Shown here: positions 1 through 11,165 of the stretch, one piece after another
Position numbering within the stretch: position 1 is the stretch's first letter
Layout of the letters: each line of letters starts with the position of its first letter
Assembly (NCBI GenBank): GCA_027924645.1
Contig: BSBN01001482.1
Location: forward strand, 10,930,001 to 10,994,000
From: Cunninghamia lanceolata
Taxonomy: Eukaryota > Streptophyta > Pinopsida > Cupressales > Cupressaceae
Reading direction: 5' to 3'
DNA length: 64,000 nt
Notes under the pieces: model-generated
The model's input: the letters and a program-made list of their open reading frames with translations, nothing else
Told to the model about the DNA's origin: nothing
The model's database searches: none
Position numbers and translations under genes: made by a program

Positions 1-876
1 AATACTCATGTTTTCCTTGTGATCATTGCCATTGTCATTACATTTTGGCCCCACTTCTAAATTTACTTTCCACTCCTGTCACGACCTCAAAACACAGTCG
101 GCCTCCATAGACCCTAACATCTCGGCCCTATACCCATTGAGGCCTTCTTTAAACCCTATCACAACCAATCAAAAACATTAAGTCATCTGCTAACCTCCAC
201 TCCTCCTGATCGACTCATGTCCCCATCGGTACCATGGGTGGTGACCTACTTTCATCGCTCCCTTAGTACGCTCACCACCATTTCCTTAACATGGTCATCG
301 CCATCGGTGTAAAGTCTACCACCTATGTTTTCCACCATGCCACCCTCAAAACCCTAACCTTCACCGTTTATAGCAAACAGTTACCAGGCTTCGTTCATTT
401 CACAAATCCTAGCACAAAACACCCTCCACCACCTATATCCTCACCTCCATTAGTGTTTACCTCCCACCAAGCTCCACCTGGTCGCAACTATAATACACCT
501 TTCCTACCATTTCTCCAAGCCTTCACCACTCTTCGTAAAGCCCTAAACCCTCTATGCTTAGCCTCAAATTACTCTTTTGGTTCAATCGGCCCATTTGGTC
601 TAAGGTCACATCTGCGACCTGTGGGGGTCACACCCCCCATTCTTTACTTTTTTTTTCTTTTCTCTGGGCCCTGATTGAATGGGTGACCAAGGGCCTAGAC
701 TCCTCAAAACTGCCAACATTAGAACACTAACTGCCAGTTTTAACTAGCTTCACATGTGACCAATAAAGGAAGGGGACCTGGTGCCTTTCCTTTCCTTTAT
801 TAATTTTATTTTTGTTTGTCTTTAGCCCCTGGTCACATGGGTGACCGGTGGGATTTTTAAACTCTGACCACCATTC
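1..876. other. Unassigned pyrimidine-rich sequence
   Basis: No recognisable gene or element. The + strand is rich in C and T, with many CCACC and CCTA runs, so several frames stay open by composition alone. A short inverted repeat (AATAAAGGAAGG near 762-773 against its near-complement at 787-802) could form a hairpin. It may be remnant LTR or leader sequence of an unidentified element. Confidence 0.4.
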
Positions 877-1126
877 CATACCACCATCCACTAACAACCC
901 ATGTGACCGGTCTTTTCTGGCCATTAACAATTAACATTAACTGCCTGCCAGGATCCCTCTTTGCCCCCTAGAGCCAAAATAGGCATTTTTTCAAACTCAC
1001 ATACCACCATCCACTAACAACCCATGTGACCGGTCTTTTCTGGCCATTAACAATTAACATTAACTGCCTGCCAGGATCCCTCTTTGCCCCCTAGAGCCAA
1101 AATAGGCATTTTTTCAAACTCACATA
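877..1126. repeat. Perfect 123-bp tandem duplication
   Basis: Bases 877-999 and 1000-1122 are identical by eye, and the first four bases of the unit recur at 1123-1126. The unit starts CATACCACCATCC and ends TTTTCAAACTCA. No mismatch was seen, unlike the diverged repeats elsewhere in the window, so the event is recent or an assembly effect. No coding content is evident. Confidence 0.9.
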
Positions 1127-1944
1127 ACTTGGGCGTACGGTAACAAAATTTTGCAAATTTGGTGGTGTTCAAAAGATGACTCTGATAACTTCACAATGAT
1201 ATAGGTTTCATTAGGTAATGGTACTATATTATCAGCCACTTTTTTCGTCAAAGTCAACGATCAATTTGAACTTCAAACGGTTATAAATTATGCAAAATTG
1301 ATCCATTTTTTGTGCAATTTTAAAAAAAAATGCATAGAATTTCCTAAATAATTTGATTCTACAATTTATTTCACTATGATTGATCAGTTCTCTTAGATAT
1401 TTTGTAGATTCCTTTTTTGATATCTTTGACTCGATGGCTTGCAAAACAAAGTGTTTGGTCAATGTTTCATGTTTTTTCCATAATTATGGATATTTTCTAC
1501 TACTAATGTCTGATTTGTAGCTTTTGGTATTCGTTGGTTAAAGAAATCAATTTGAAACTACTAATACATTTTGATGCAGAGTTCCTTTCATTCTCATGTG
1601 TGTGTTTTGATATCATAGGAACACTTTGATTTAGTGTAGTAAAATGAACCTAATCTTGTTGTTTTCACACTTGGTTTGGGCTTAAAATGAATCACTCCCT
1701 GCTTTGCTTGTTGAATTTACTTATGTCTTTTAAGTGTGTATGCTCTTCCCTCATGCTCTAAGTGATCTTGGGGAAAAAAAAACACTTCTTGAACACTTGC
1801 ATTTGTCACACCACACATTTGATTTTTAAGGTTAAATGAACATGTGCTAGTGTGACCAAGTAAATGTGTATGCTCTCCCCTCGCATCTTAGTATGAACTT
1901 GGGGTTCAAAAACATTTACTTGTGTTTCTTTTATTAACATTTAG
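1127..1944. other. Unassigned AT-rich sequence with a degenerate direct repeat
   Basis: No gene recognised. Two related stretches starting near 1733 and 1864 share GTGTATGCTCT, CCCTC and CTTGGGG in the same order, about 131 bases apart, suggesting an old tandem duplication. The plus-strand context runs into the open frame at 1945-2208. Confidence 0.35.
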
Positions 1945-2208
1945 AGGGCATGCCAACCCACTTTGAAAGGTGGGAATGACCCAAGCGGTAACAAGCTAAA
2001 GCCAATCTCTTTCGAACCTCTATATAAAAAATATGTTTGTGACAAAAGTCATAAGCAACATATGTTGATGTGTCATACCGATGAATGTCCCCCTAATTAC
2101 CCTTGTGGTGCAAGAAAACATGTAGAGTGTAACCTCTGCAACCTAGGAGGTCTCCTAAACAGAGTGAATCGCCGCACATATGGCCACCTAAATGAATGCC
2201 CTTACTAA
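1945..2208 (+). CDS. Cys-rich open frame without a 5' ATG, hypothetical
   Basis: An open frame of about 87 codons follows an in-frame TAG at 1942-1944. It has no ATG until position 2059 or so, so it would need to be an internal exon or the remnant of a longer gene. The protein contains seven Cys in its second half, in the order C-x6-C-x5-C-x7-C-x2-C and a final CPY, which could bind metal, but no family is recognised. The block appears to continue across the copia insertion, because the sequence at 2209-2373 resumes at 9681. It could equally be chance in old repeat DNA. Confidence 0.15.
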   Translation, partial: RACQPTLKGGNDPSGNKLKPISFEPLYKKYVCDKSHKQHMLMCHTDECPPNYPCGARKHVECNLCNLGGLLNRVNRRTYGHLNECPY

Positions 2209-2368
2209 GAACCTTGTGCTAGTAGCCAAAATCCCTCTATTAGCTAATGCAGGAGGTCAAATGATAGACCTCTAGAGCCATCCCACACTCTCATAGTTTA
2301 AAGTAGAGATAACAAATTTCTAGATACCTTTGGGTCTTTAGGAATTCAAAGCTTGGTATGCCTAAGAA
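2209..2368. other. Host sequence left of the E1 insertion
   Basis: Unassigned sequence immediately before the left target-site copy. With E1 and one GTGAG removed it joins directly to 9681, so it is the pre-insertion host DNA. No gene seen. Confidence 0.4.
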
Positions 2369-2373
2369 GTGAG

Positions 2374-3861
2374 TGTTGAAATATATTAGACAATTGAGCG
2401 GGGGGGTGAATCAATTGTCACAAAAACATAGCTTCCTATGAATATCAAACCATCAACAACTTAATTATTCATAATTAGATTTAACCATGAAAGCATGAAA
2501 CCACAAACTTAATCACAATCACACATCCAACATAGTAGACACCAGATTTTTACATGGAAAACCCTAAAAGGGAAAAACCACAATGGGTGTTAGCCCATAG
2601 AAATATATGAGTTATAACAATACTGAAAAGTAGAGGCTCACTGCCTATAGGGCTCACTACCCAAAAAGCTCACTGGAAAGAATGACTCAATGCCAAGGGG
2701 ATGCTCACTGCCAAAGGGTGGCTCACTGCCAAAGTGGTGAAATAATTAAGTAGCATCTACTCCATGCAAGGGTCACTTCCATTGAAGCACAATATAACTT
2801 CTTGTCTACTCTTACACCTTCACAAGCTTATCTCTTCATATTCACACACACACCCTTTTTCACAACTTCATTACATGTTTTAATACAATTCATCAACATT
2901 TGAATGTACATCAAGGTTGGCACCAACCATTGGAACAATCTCCAAGGTTGGCATTACAAACATACATAAAATAGGTCTAGATCTAATACAAATTTAGCTA
3001 AGGAAAGATGTAGAGAAGTATGATGAGCATGCCATGCCTTAGTTGGGACTCAAATGAAATCCTCCACACCACGACATGCTTCTACAATCTTCAATGCATC
3101 TTCATAATTGATGAGATCAACCAAGTCGGCCAAGACTGGTAAGAATACTAGGTCTTCAAGGAACAGACTTCATCCATGATCTAAATTATTCTTTGCAGAC
3201 CAATCCAAAGGTAGGAATACAATCAGGAGATATCCACAAGCACATTATAGTTATCAGGAAACAACCGCACAATCTCTAACTACTCTATCAATAAGATTCT
3301 TCAAACCGAAGCACAAGAACAACACTATCAACTACTGTCATAAAGAAAGGATAGCTTGTGGACCACTGAATCATGAACCATTGGAGTTGAAAGCACTTAG
3401 CATCATCTTAGACTTAACTTTAGAACCAAAGATCAAAATACTTCAATGTGGAGAAATGCGGAGCATAATACTTTCTCCCTTTCTTTGTCAAACATACAGA
3501 AAAAGCTATTTTCACTCCGGTGAACATAACTCACTCAATTCTTCATACTAGAGGCTCAAACTTAGAATATAGCATCTTTAGATGGCCTTCTAAATAACTT
3601 CCAATCTGCAGGCAAGGACATTCATCCTACAAGAAATGTGGAGCAATCTCTTGGAATGTTCTTCTGTATACAATACAATCTTTCCACTACAACTCATTGT
3701 TTCTACCGGAGAAGCTAATTTTCTCAATATCCTCAATATCAAGATCACTTACATAAGTAAATACAAAGCATGTTAAACAAGATAGGAGCACAGTTGACAC
3801 CAATGATAACATAGATATGTTGACATCAATAACAACATTGATTAGGCACATACTTGCAACA
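2374..3861 (-). repeat. E1 3' LTR
   Basis: 1488 bp; bounded outside by GTGAG and inside by the polypurine tract. It contains the copia-type region where GGGTTTTCC and TACGTGGAAA-like sequence lies next to the presumed start of transcription (2550-2600, minus strand). It also has six copies of a short GGCAGTGAGC-like motif at about 2636-2740 (minus strand sense). Its right end reads CTTGCAACA at 3853-3861. Confidence 0.92.
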
Positions 3862-3875
3862 ATGTCCCCCTTTGT
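3862..3875 (-). other. E1 polypurine tract
   Basis: Read on the minus strand the sequence is CAAAGGGGGACAT directly before the LTR start TGTTGCAAG. It is the expected plus-strand primer site of the element. Two further purine runs of the same kind lie near 3930-3940 and 3991-4000. Confidence 0.85.
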
Positions 3876-4187
3876 CATTAATGGCAACATATGATGTGAA
3901 AAATTGTAAGGACCATAAAAATAGGATTCTCCCCCTTTCTCTTTACACATCTACAACTCTTTTTTTGCTTCTAAGTTTTTCACATGATTTCTCTCCCCCT
4001 TTGACATCATTACTAAAGGGCACATACTAGCATGCTGCTAGTTTGCTCAAATGAACTTCCTATGTTTTCAATACTTACTTTGTTAGTAACATCTAGCTAC
4101 ACCCCCTGAGAGGTAGCCCTCAAAACATCAATCTAGATCAAAGAATGACACTTTGAGCACCATTGGATTGATGCATTCCTATGCATC
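3876..4187 (-). other. E1 3' untranslated region with extra purine tracts
   Basis: Noncoding stretch between the pol stop codon and the polypurine tract. On the minus strand it has two more A/G runs containing GGGGGAGA (near 3930 and 3991). E2 keeps the same arrangement at 30990-31065, so it is a family trait rather than chance. Confidence 0.6.
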
Positions 4188-5748
4188 TTAGTTCAGGACA
4201 AGAGGGGTAATGACCCATAACTTTTCTTTGAGATACTCAAAGGTATCTTTAGGCAGAGGCTTGGTGAAAATGTTTGCAATCTGATCCTTTGTGGACACAT
4301 ATTCCAACTTTACTTCATTCTCTGTCACTCTCTCTCAAAAAGTGATACATTATTGATATGTGCTTTGTTCTTGAATGCATCACTGGATTCTTTGAAATAT
4401 TAATGGCACTTGTGTTGTCACAAAACATTGCAATTGGATCTTCATACACAACTCTTATATCCCTCAGAGTCTGCTTCATCCATAACACTTGACTGCAACA
4501 ACATGTTTTTACAATATATTCTACTTCTATAGTAGACAAGGAGATTGAGTCTTGCTTTTTTCTTAGCCATGAGACCAATCTATTTCCCAAGAAGAAAGCA
4601 CCTCCACTTGTACTCTTTCTGTCATCAACATCTCTGGCCTACTGAGCGTCTGTATAGGCACTGAGAGTGAAATCATTGTCCTTTGGATACCATAAGCCAT
4701 GATTCAGAGTGCCTTTTAAATATCTCAAGATTCTTTTTACTGCAATCACATGTGATTCCCTTGGGTCTGCTTGGAATCTTGCAACAAGACAAACTGCATG
4801 CATAATATCAAGTCTGGTTTGAGTTAGATAAAACAATCCTCCAATCATGGATCTGTATTTTTTCTGATCAGTCTTAGGTGATTCATCATGTTTTCTTAAC
4901 TTCTAGCCAGTCACCATAGGAGTACATACCAGTTTAGAGTCTTCTATCCCAAACTTCTTCAACAACTTTTTCACATACTTAGACTGAGATATGAAAATTC
5001 ATTTATCTGATTGAGAGATTTGCAAACCTAGAAGGGAATTTATCTCACCAAACATGGACATCTCAAACTCTTTTTGTATTTCACCAGAAAATTTTATACA
5101 CATACCTTCATTGCCTCCAAAGATGATATCATCAACAAAGGCTTCAACAATCAAAATTTGATCACCATTAATTTTGAAATAAAGATTAATTTCTGCAGTA
5201 CCTTTATTGAATCCCAACTTTAATAAGTACTTATCCAATCTTGTATACCAAGCTCTAGGAGTTTTCTTGCGTCAATATAGGGATTTATTCAACCTACATA
5301 CCATATCACCTTGACTTGATAGTTGGAATCCTTCTAGTTGCTTGATGTAGACTTCCTCTTCTAACTCCCCATTCAGCAATGTAGACTTCACATCCATCTG
5401 GTACACTTTGATGTCTTGGTGGGCTGCAAATGCCAAAAATATTCTAATTGCTTCAATCTATGCTTCTAGAGCAAAGGTCTCTTCAAAATCAAATCCTTCA
5501 ATCTAAGAATATCCTTTGTACACAAGCCTTTCCTCATTTCTTACAACTTCTCCACTCTCATTTAGCTTATTCTTGAAAACCCATTTGGTTCCAATAACAT
5601 TTTTGTCAGCAGGTCTAGGAACTAATTCCCAAGTATCATTCTTTTCTATTTGCATTAGTTCTTCCTCCATGGCTTTTACCCAATGTTCATCATTGCTAGC
5701 TTCATTCACTATTTTTGGTTCAACCTTTGAAAGAAAAAAGTAATTCAT
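4188..5748 (-). pseudogene. E1 reverse transcriptase-RNase H region, broken
   Basis: This is the copia reverse transcriptase and RNase H that would make element cDNA. Pieces lie at 5748-5503, 5238-4999, 4848-4639 and 4590-4315, and a tail ends at TAA 4188-4190. Visible landmarks are GTKWVFKNK near the N end, [12 protein letters not shown], the catalytic box as FVDD (about 5131-5142, minus strand) with both Asp retained, and in RNase H DDRKSTSGGAFFLGN and DNTSAINISKNP. Several in-frame stops and frameshifts separate the pieces. E2 has the same region with the catalytic box mutated, so the two copies decayed independently. Confidence 0.9.
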
Positions 5749-5774
5749 TTGTTCTTCTGCAACTCTTTTCCTTA

Positions 5775-7169
5775 TTAGTACACCTTTTTTTTGTCACCTA
5801 TAATCTGATCTTCAGAATGATTAATCCTTACATACTTGGGAGTCTTGATAATGCTTTTTGGAGCCTCTTCTTCATCTTGACTATCTTCTTGTTTATCTTT
5901 TTCTTGATTTACTATAATCACAGGTTCATCTAGTTCATAACAACTTAGGTCTGATATTCTTTCCTTGCCTTCATCCACCTTCACATTTGCACTCTCAACA
6001 ATCTTTTTAAGCCTTTTGTCATAGCACCAGTAGGCCTTACTCTTGGTAGAGTATCCAAGGAAGATTCCTTCATCGCACCTTGCATCAAAATTTCTTAGAT
6101 CTTCATCTCTTTTGATATAGCATTTGCTTCCAAAGCCTTTGAAATATTTTACTATAGGAATTTTTCCATACCACAATTCATAGGGAGTTTTAGTACCATT
6201 ACCTTTTACTTGAACTCTATTTTGAATGTAGATAACAGTATGTATGGCTTCATTTCAAAACACTTCTGGTAGATCTATTTCCTTCATCATTGTCCTAGCA
6301 GCTTCTTGAACTATCCTATTTTTTCTTTCCACAACTCCATTCTGCTGAGGAATCCTAGGAGCAAACAAATGTCTCTTTATCCCATGCTCTTCATAGAAAA
6401 TGTTGAATTCATTTGATGTGAACTCACATCCTCTATCAAACCTCAAGCATTTGAGTTTTAATTCTATTTCATTCTCAACCATTGCCTTGAAAGATTTGAA
6501 CTTCTCTAGGGCCTCTGATTTGTCTCTTAGAAAAGTAGCCCAAGTCATTCTGAAATAATCATCAATATCCAACATGAAGTACCTATCACCTTGTGAACTT
6601 CTTACCCTTGTAGGACCACAGAGATCTGTATGCACTAGATCCAGCAAACCAACAAAAAATTTCTCTTTGCTCTTGAAACTTGTTCTTGTCTACTTCCCTA
6701 ACTGACATTGCTTACAAATTGTATTGGAGGGTTTCACAAGTTTTGGTAAGTCTCTCACAGTCTGACCTGAGCTTATCTTCTCAAAATAATCAAAGTTTAT
6801 ATGAAACATCCTTCTATGCCATAGCCAACTCTCATCTACCTGGGCCAATAGACAATAATCATTAGTTCCTCTTAATTGATAGATGTTACCCTTTATCTTC
6901 TTGCTGATAGCAATCATGATTCTGGAGCTTTCCATGATATTACACCCATTGTCTTTGAATCTCAGATCATGTCCTTTGTCACACATATGACCAACACTTA
7001 GAAGATTATGCTTCAAACCCTTCACATATAGGACATTGTCAGTATTGTGTTTTCCATAAAATGAAATAGATCCTTTTCCACAAATCTTACCAGCTACATT
7101 ATCTACAAATCTAACTAGTCCTCCATCATACTTTTTGAAACTTACAAACTTAATTTTATCACAGGTCAT
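5775..7169 (-). pseudogene. E1 protease remnant, GAG-pre-integrase and integrase, broken
   Basis: Reading right to left: the sequence after HHMT, just behind the protease active site; a GAG-pre-integrase zinc domain (WLWHRRMFHINF ... ICKQCQLGK); the integrase core (6647-6255) with the three acidic residues present in HTDLCGP, RFDRGCEF and VVERKNR; and an integrase C-terminal part (6176-5775). Comparison with E2 shows that the segment with the protease D-S-G is deleted in E1 near 7170-7195, joining KEEK to HHMT. The element therefore lacks a working protease even apart from its stop codons. Confidence 0.9.
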
Positions 7170-7327
7170 GTGATGTGTTTTTCTTCCTTCACATAACTAG
7201 GATAATTAGTAGACACGGGATCTTCTTTAATAGCAATAAACAAGCATTCATTTGCACTAGTACTAGCATCATCAGATTCATCATCAGTCACACCTTCATA
7301 ATCAAAATCTCTAACATAATAGCTTTT

Positions 7328-8168
7328 CTATGGAGCTCTAGGCCTCCTCTCAAATATTTTCCTATATCTTTCAATTCTTTTAGGACATTTGGAAGCATAG
7401 TGACCTACTTTACCACATGAGAAATATTTGAAATGTAATTTACCTTTGAACTTATCAGAACCTCTTTGCAACTTGTCAACAAAGGTAGCTTCAATTTCAT
7501 CAAAGTCGTCATCCACCTTATATTTCTCAGCTCTGGAAATCTTTACTGAAGTAATGGCTTTAAAAGTTGTCGTAATTTTCGGCAAGGCTTCACCAAATTC
7601 TCTCATCTCAAGGGCTATAAGCTTTCCAAGTAATTGATCTTTGTCAATAGTTTTTACAGTCATGAATTCTTGAATTGCAACTACCTTGTGACTATAGGAC
7701 TTTGGTAGTGATCTAAGGATTTTCATCACAACTTCCTTATCACCAATGGTTCCTCCCATTCCTTTTATTCCATTAACAAGTTCATCAACCCTTTGCATGA
7801 AGGCTATAATGTTTTCATCTTAATTCATCTTCAATCTCTCATATTTATCCTTCAGTCCCTGAATTTTTATCTTCTTTTACAGAATCATCTCCTTCATACA
7901 GATTCTTCACCGTTTCCCAAACCGCATTTGCAATATCTATGTCCATGACTTTTATCAATTCAGTGTCATTCAAGGCACTTAATAGAGCATCTTTTTCTTT
8001 TATATTCAATTCATATTCTTTAATTTTATCTTCAGTTGTCAAACCATTTTCAGGCATGGTATCCTTCCAAACTTTATAACCAAGACAAAGGAGATGGATT
8101 TTTATTTGTACCTTCCAAAGAGCATAATTTGTCCCATAAAACTGTGAAGCTTCCCTTTCGTAAGACAT
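7328..8168 (-). pseudogene. E1 gag, frameshifted
   Basis: Copia nucleocapsid/capsid precursor. The start ATG is at 8168 (MSYEREASQFYGTNYALW), 39 bases after the primer-binding site. One open piece covers 8168-7845, then a frameshift leads to 7798-7328. A CCHC zinc knuckle lies near 7430-7385, but its first Cys is Tyr (YFSCGKVGHYASKC), so RNA binding would be impaired. The homologous E2 gag keeps CFSC. Confidence 0.9.
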
Positions 8169-8206
8169 TCTAGATCTTCCTCAAGTCGTTAGGCTTTCTT
8201 CAGAGC

Positions 8207-8224
8207 AACTTGGCTCTGATACCA
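8207..8224 (-). other. E1 primer-binding site (initiator tRNA-Met)
   Basis: Minus strand reads TGGTATCAGAGCCAAGTT, two bases (AT) inside the 5' LTR. TGGTATCAGAGCC is the standard plant copia site complementary to the 3' end of initiator tRNA-Met. Confidence 0.93.
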
Positions 8225-8226
8225 AT

Positions 8227-9675
8227 TGTTGAAATTTACCAGACAACTAAGAGGGGGGTGAATCAGTTGTCACAAAAACTTAGCTTCATATGAATATCAA
8301 ACCATCAACAACTTAATTATTCACAATCAAACATAACCATGAAAGCATGAAACCACAAAATTAATCACAATCACACATCAACACAGTAGACACCAAATTT
8401 TTACGTGGAAATCCCTAAAAGGAAAAAACCACGATGGGTGTTGGCCCACAAAAATATATGAGTTATAATAATATTGAAAAATAGAGGCTCATTTCCTATA
8501 GGGCTCACTGCTCAAAATGCTCACTGCCAAGGGGTGGCTCACTGCCAAAGTGGTGAACTAATTAAGTAGCATCTACGCCATGCTAGGGTTTAGTTCCATT
8601 AAAGCACAATTTAACATCTTGCTTGCTCTTACACCTTCGCACTTATCTCTTCATATTCACATACACACCGTTTTTCACAACTTCATTACATGGTTTTATT
8701 CAATTTATCAACCTTGGAATGTACATCAAGGTTGGCGTCAACCATTGGAATAATCTCCAAGGTTGGCATTACAAACATACATAAAATAGGTCTAGACCTA
8801 ATACAAATTTAGCTAAGGAAAGATGTAGAGAAGTATGATGAGCACGCCACACCTTAGCTGGGACTCAAACACAATCTTGCATGCCATGACATGCTTCTAC
8901 AATCTTCTATGCATCTCCACAATAGATGAGTTTAACCAAGTCGGCCAAGACTGGTGAGAATACTAGGTCTTCAAGAAACAGACTTCATCCATGATCTAAA
9001 TTATTCTTTGCGGACCAATCCAAAGGTAGGAACACAATTAGGAGACATCCACAAGCACATTTTAGTCATCAAAAAACAACTGTACAATCTCTAACTACTA
9101 TGTCAAGAAGATTCCTTAGATCGAAGCACAAGAACAACACTGTCAGCTACTATCATAAAGAAAGGATAGCTTGTGGACTGCCAAATCATGAACCATTGGA
9201 GTTGAAATCACTTAGCATCATGTCAGAGTTAACTTTAGAACTATGGATCAAAATACTTCGATGCAGAAAAATGCAGCACATAATACTTTCTCCTTGTCTT
9301 TGCCAAACATACAAAAAAAGTTGTTTTCACTCTAGTGAACATAACTCACTCAATTCTTCATTTTGAAGCCTCAAACTTAGAATATAGCACTTTAGATGGC
9401 TTTCTCAATAACATCCAATTCACAAACAAGGATATTCATCCTACAAGAAATCTCAAGTAATCTCTTGGATTGTTCTTCTATATACAATACATTGTTTCCA
9501 CTACAACTCACTGTTTCTACCGGAGAAGCTAATTTTCTCAATATCCTCAATATCAAGATCACTTACATAAGTAAATACAAAGCATCTTAAACAAGATAGG
9601 ATCACTGTTGATACTAATGACAATATAGATATGTTGACATCAATGACAACATTGATTAGGCAAATACTTGCAATA
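8227..9675 (-). repeat. E1 5' LTR
   Basis: 1449 bp, matching 2374-3861 along its length. It carries only four copies of the GCTCACT motif (about 8487-8552) where the partner LTR has six. Its outer end is CAATA instead of CAACA and is followed directly by the target copy GTGAG. Confidence 0.92.
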
Positions 9676-9680
9676 GTGAG

Positions 9681-9889
9681 TGTCATGTAAGTGGGAGCCA
9701 GTGCCACCAAGCTTCTAAGTTATTTAGTTTGAATAAGTGCAGCTGTAGCAATCCAAGTGGGAATTCAATAGATATTGTCCTTTCCTAGCCCAAGATCGTG
9801 CATGTTTACAAATATTTTCAAACTTTTGAAGAGTCATCAAAAACAACAAATCTGACTACCAAGTGTCTTCTATGATTGATGTGCATGCT
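9681..9889. other. Host sequence right of the E1 insertion
   Basis: Unassigned continuation of the DNA at 2209-2373. No gene seen. It grades into low-complexity sequence near 9890. Confidence 0.35.
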
Positions 9890-11165
9890 TGCCTAGTCAT
9901 CACCCTAGACATTGAATCCATCCATTTATTCTAGGTCACCATTTTCCTAATCACCTTTCTTAACTACATCATCCTTATCATCCCATCATCCTTTTCATTC
10001 ACATATCCCATATCTTAATCATCCTTGTCCTATCCTAATCGCATCTTACTTACATTATCATCCTTCCACATCATCCTCTTTCTAATCCAACTCACACCAT
10101 TCCAAGTCAAACCAACATCTAGTCACCCAATCTCATCATTCCACATCATATCCTATTCACCTTATCCTAATCCATCCAAGTATCCACATCTTGATCATCC
10201 CACTTCTCCTATCCTAATCACATTTTTATCATATCATCATCACATTATTCTCATATCTTCATCATTCAACCTTATCCAAGTTATCATGATTCAAACCCTA
10301 ATCATTCGAAATCACCTTCTTCCTAATCAAACCCTAATCATCCTAGTCATCATCCTAATCAATCCAATTCATACAATCATGTCATTCCTAATCATATCCA
10401 AGTCATCCCAAACCAACACCTAACCATTATCCTAATCATTACATCTCATCCTTGTCATATCCTATTCATCATTCATAATCATTACATTTCTTCCTAACCA
10501 TATCCTAGTCATCATCATCCTAATAATCCTTACTAATCAATCCAACTCATCATAATTATATTTTATTCATCATTCTTAATCATTCAACCTCATCCTAATC
10601 CATCCTAACCACAATTCCTAATCATTCCACACATCCTAATTCATTTTCATCCTAATTGGTCCAAGTCACCCAATCTCATCATCCCTAATCATTACCCATA
10701 TTCCTAATCCATCCAAATCGTCCTTCCTAATAATTACACATTGCCATCCTCATCCAATCAACATCATCCTAATCATTCTCCTAATCATATCCAAATCATC
10801 CTAGTCAAACCCTAATCACTTCTTTCATCTAATCAACATCATCTTAACCATCCAAGTCATCTAACCTAATCATTTTCATCCATAATCCAATCAACATCAT
10901 CCTAATCATTTCCTAGTCAATCCAAAATCATTCAATCTCGTCACTGCACATCATCATAATTCATAATCCAATCAACTTCTTCCTAATCCAACCAAGTAAT
11001 CTAATCTCATCATTACACATCATCTTCATCCTAATCATTCCCTAACCCATCCAATTCATCCAATCTCATTACTACACATAATCATCTTCATTCCTAATCC
11101 AATCAATAACATCCTAATCACATCCCCTTATTCATTCCAATACAATCAATTTCATCTTAATCACA
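9890..11165. repeat. Degenerate CATCCTAATC-type low-complexity tract
   Basis: About 1.3 kb dominated by variants of CATCCTAATCA, with TCATCC, CCTAATCAT and TCCAATC recurring at irregular spacing on the + strand. The bottom strand is almost free of C. A long + strand frame (10025-10423) is open only because the repeats avoid stop codons. Similar sequence returns at about 11935-12250. It lies 5' of the reading frame at 12414 and may be the leader of the same large element. Confidence 0.8.

Larger units (their letters stand above)
2374..9675 (-). mobile_element. E1: full-length Ty1/copia retrotransposon, degenerate
   Basis: The element reads right to left: 5' LTR 8227-9675, tRNA-Met primer-binding site, gag, protease remnant, integrase, reverse transcriptase, RNase H, polypurine tract, 3' LTR 2374-3861. 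The order integrase before reverse transcriptase defines Ty1/copia. The 5-bp target duplication GTGAG is present at 2369-2373 and 9676-9680. LTR ends are TGTTG...CAACA on the left copy; the right copy ends CAATA. The first 250 or so bases of the two LTRs differ at roughly one site in ten by eye, so the insertion is old. Coding regions carry many stops and frameshifts. It is the same family as E2 at 26738-32638. Confidence 0.95.

Noticed and set aside
5516..5933. Plus-strand open frames opposite E1 pol
   Set aside because: They are antisense shadows of reverse transcriptase and integrase sequence and have no motifs of their own.
10025..10423. 132-codon plus-strand frame in the CATCC tract
   Set aside because: Open because the repeat has few stop codons; the translation is low-complexity Ile/Ser/His with no domain.
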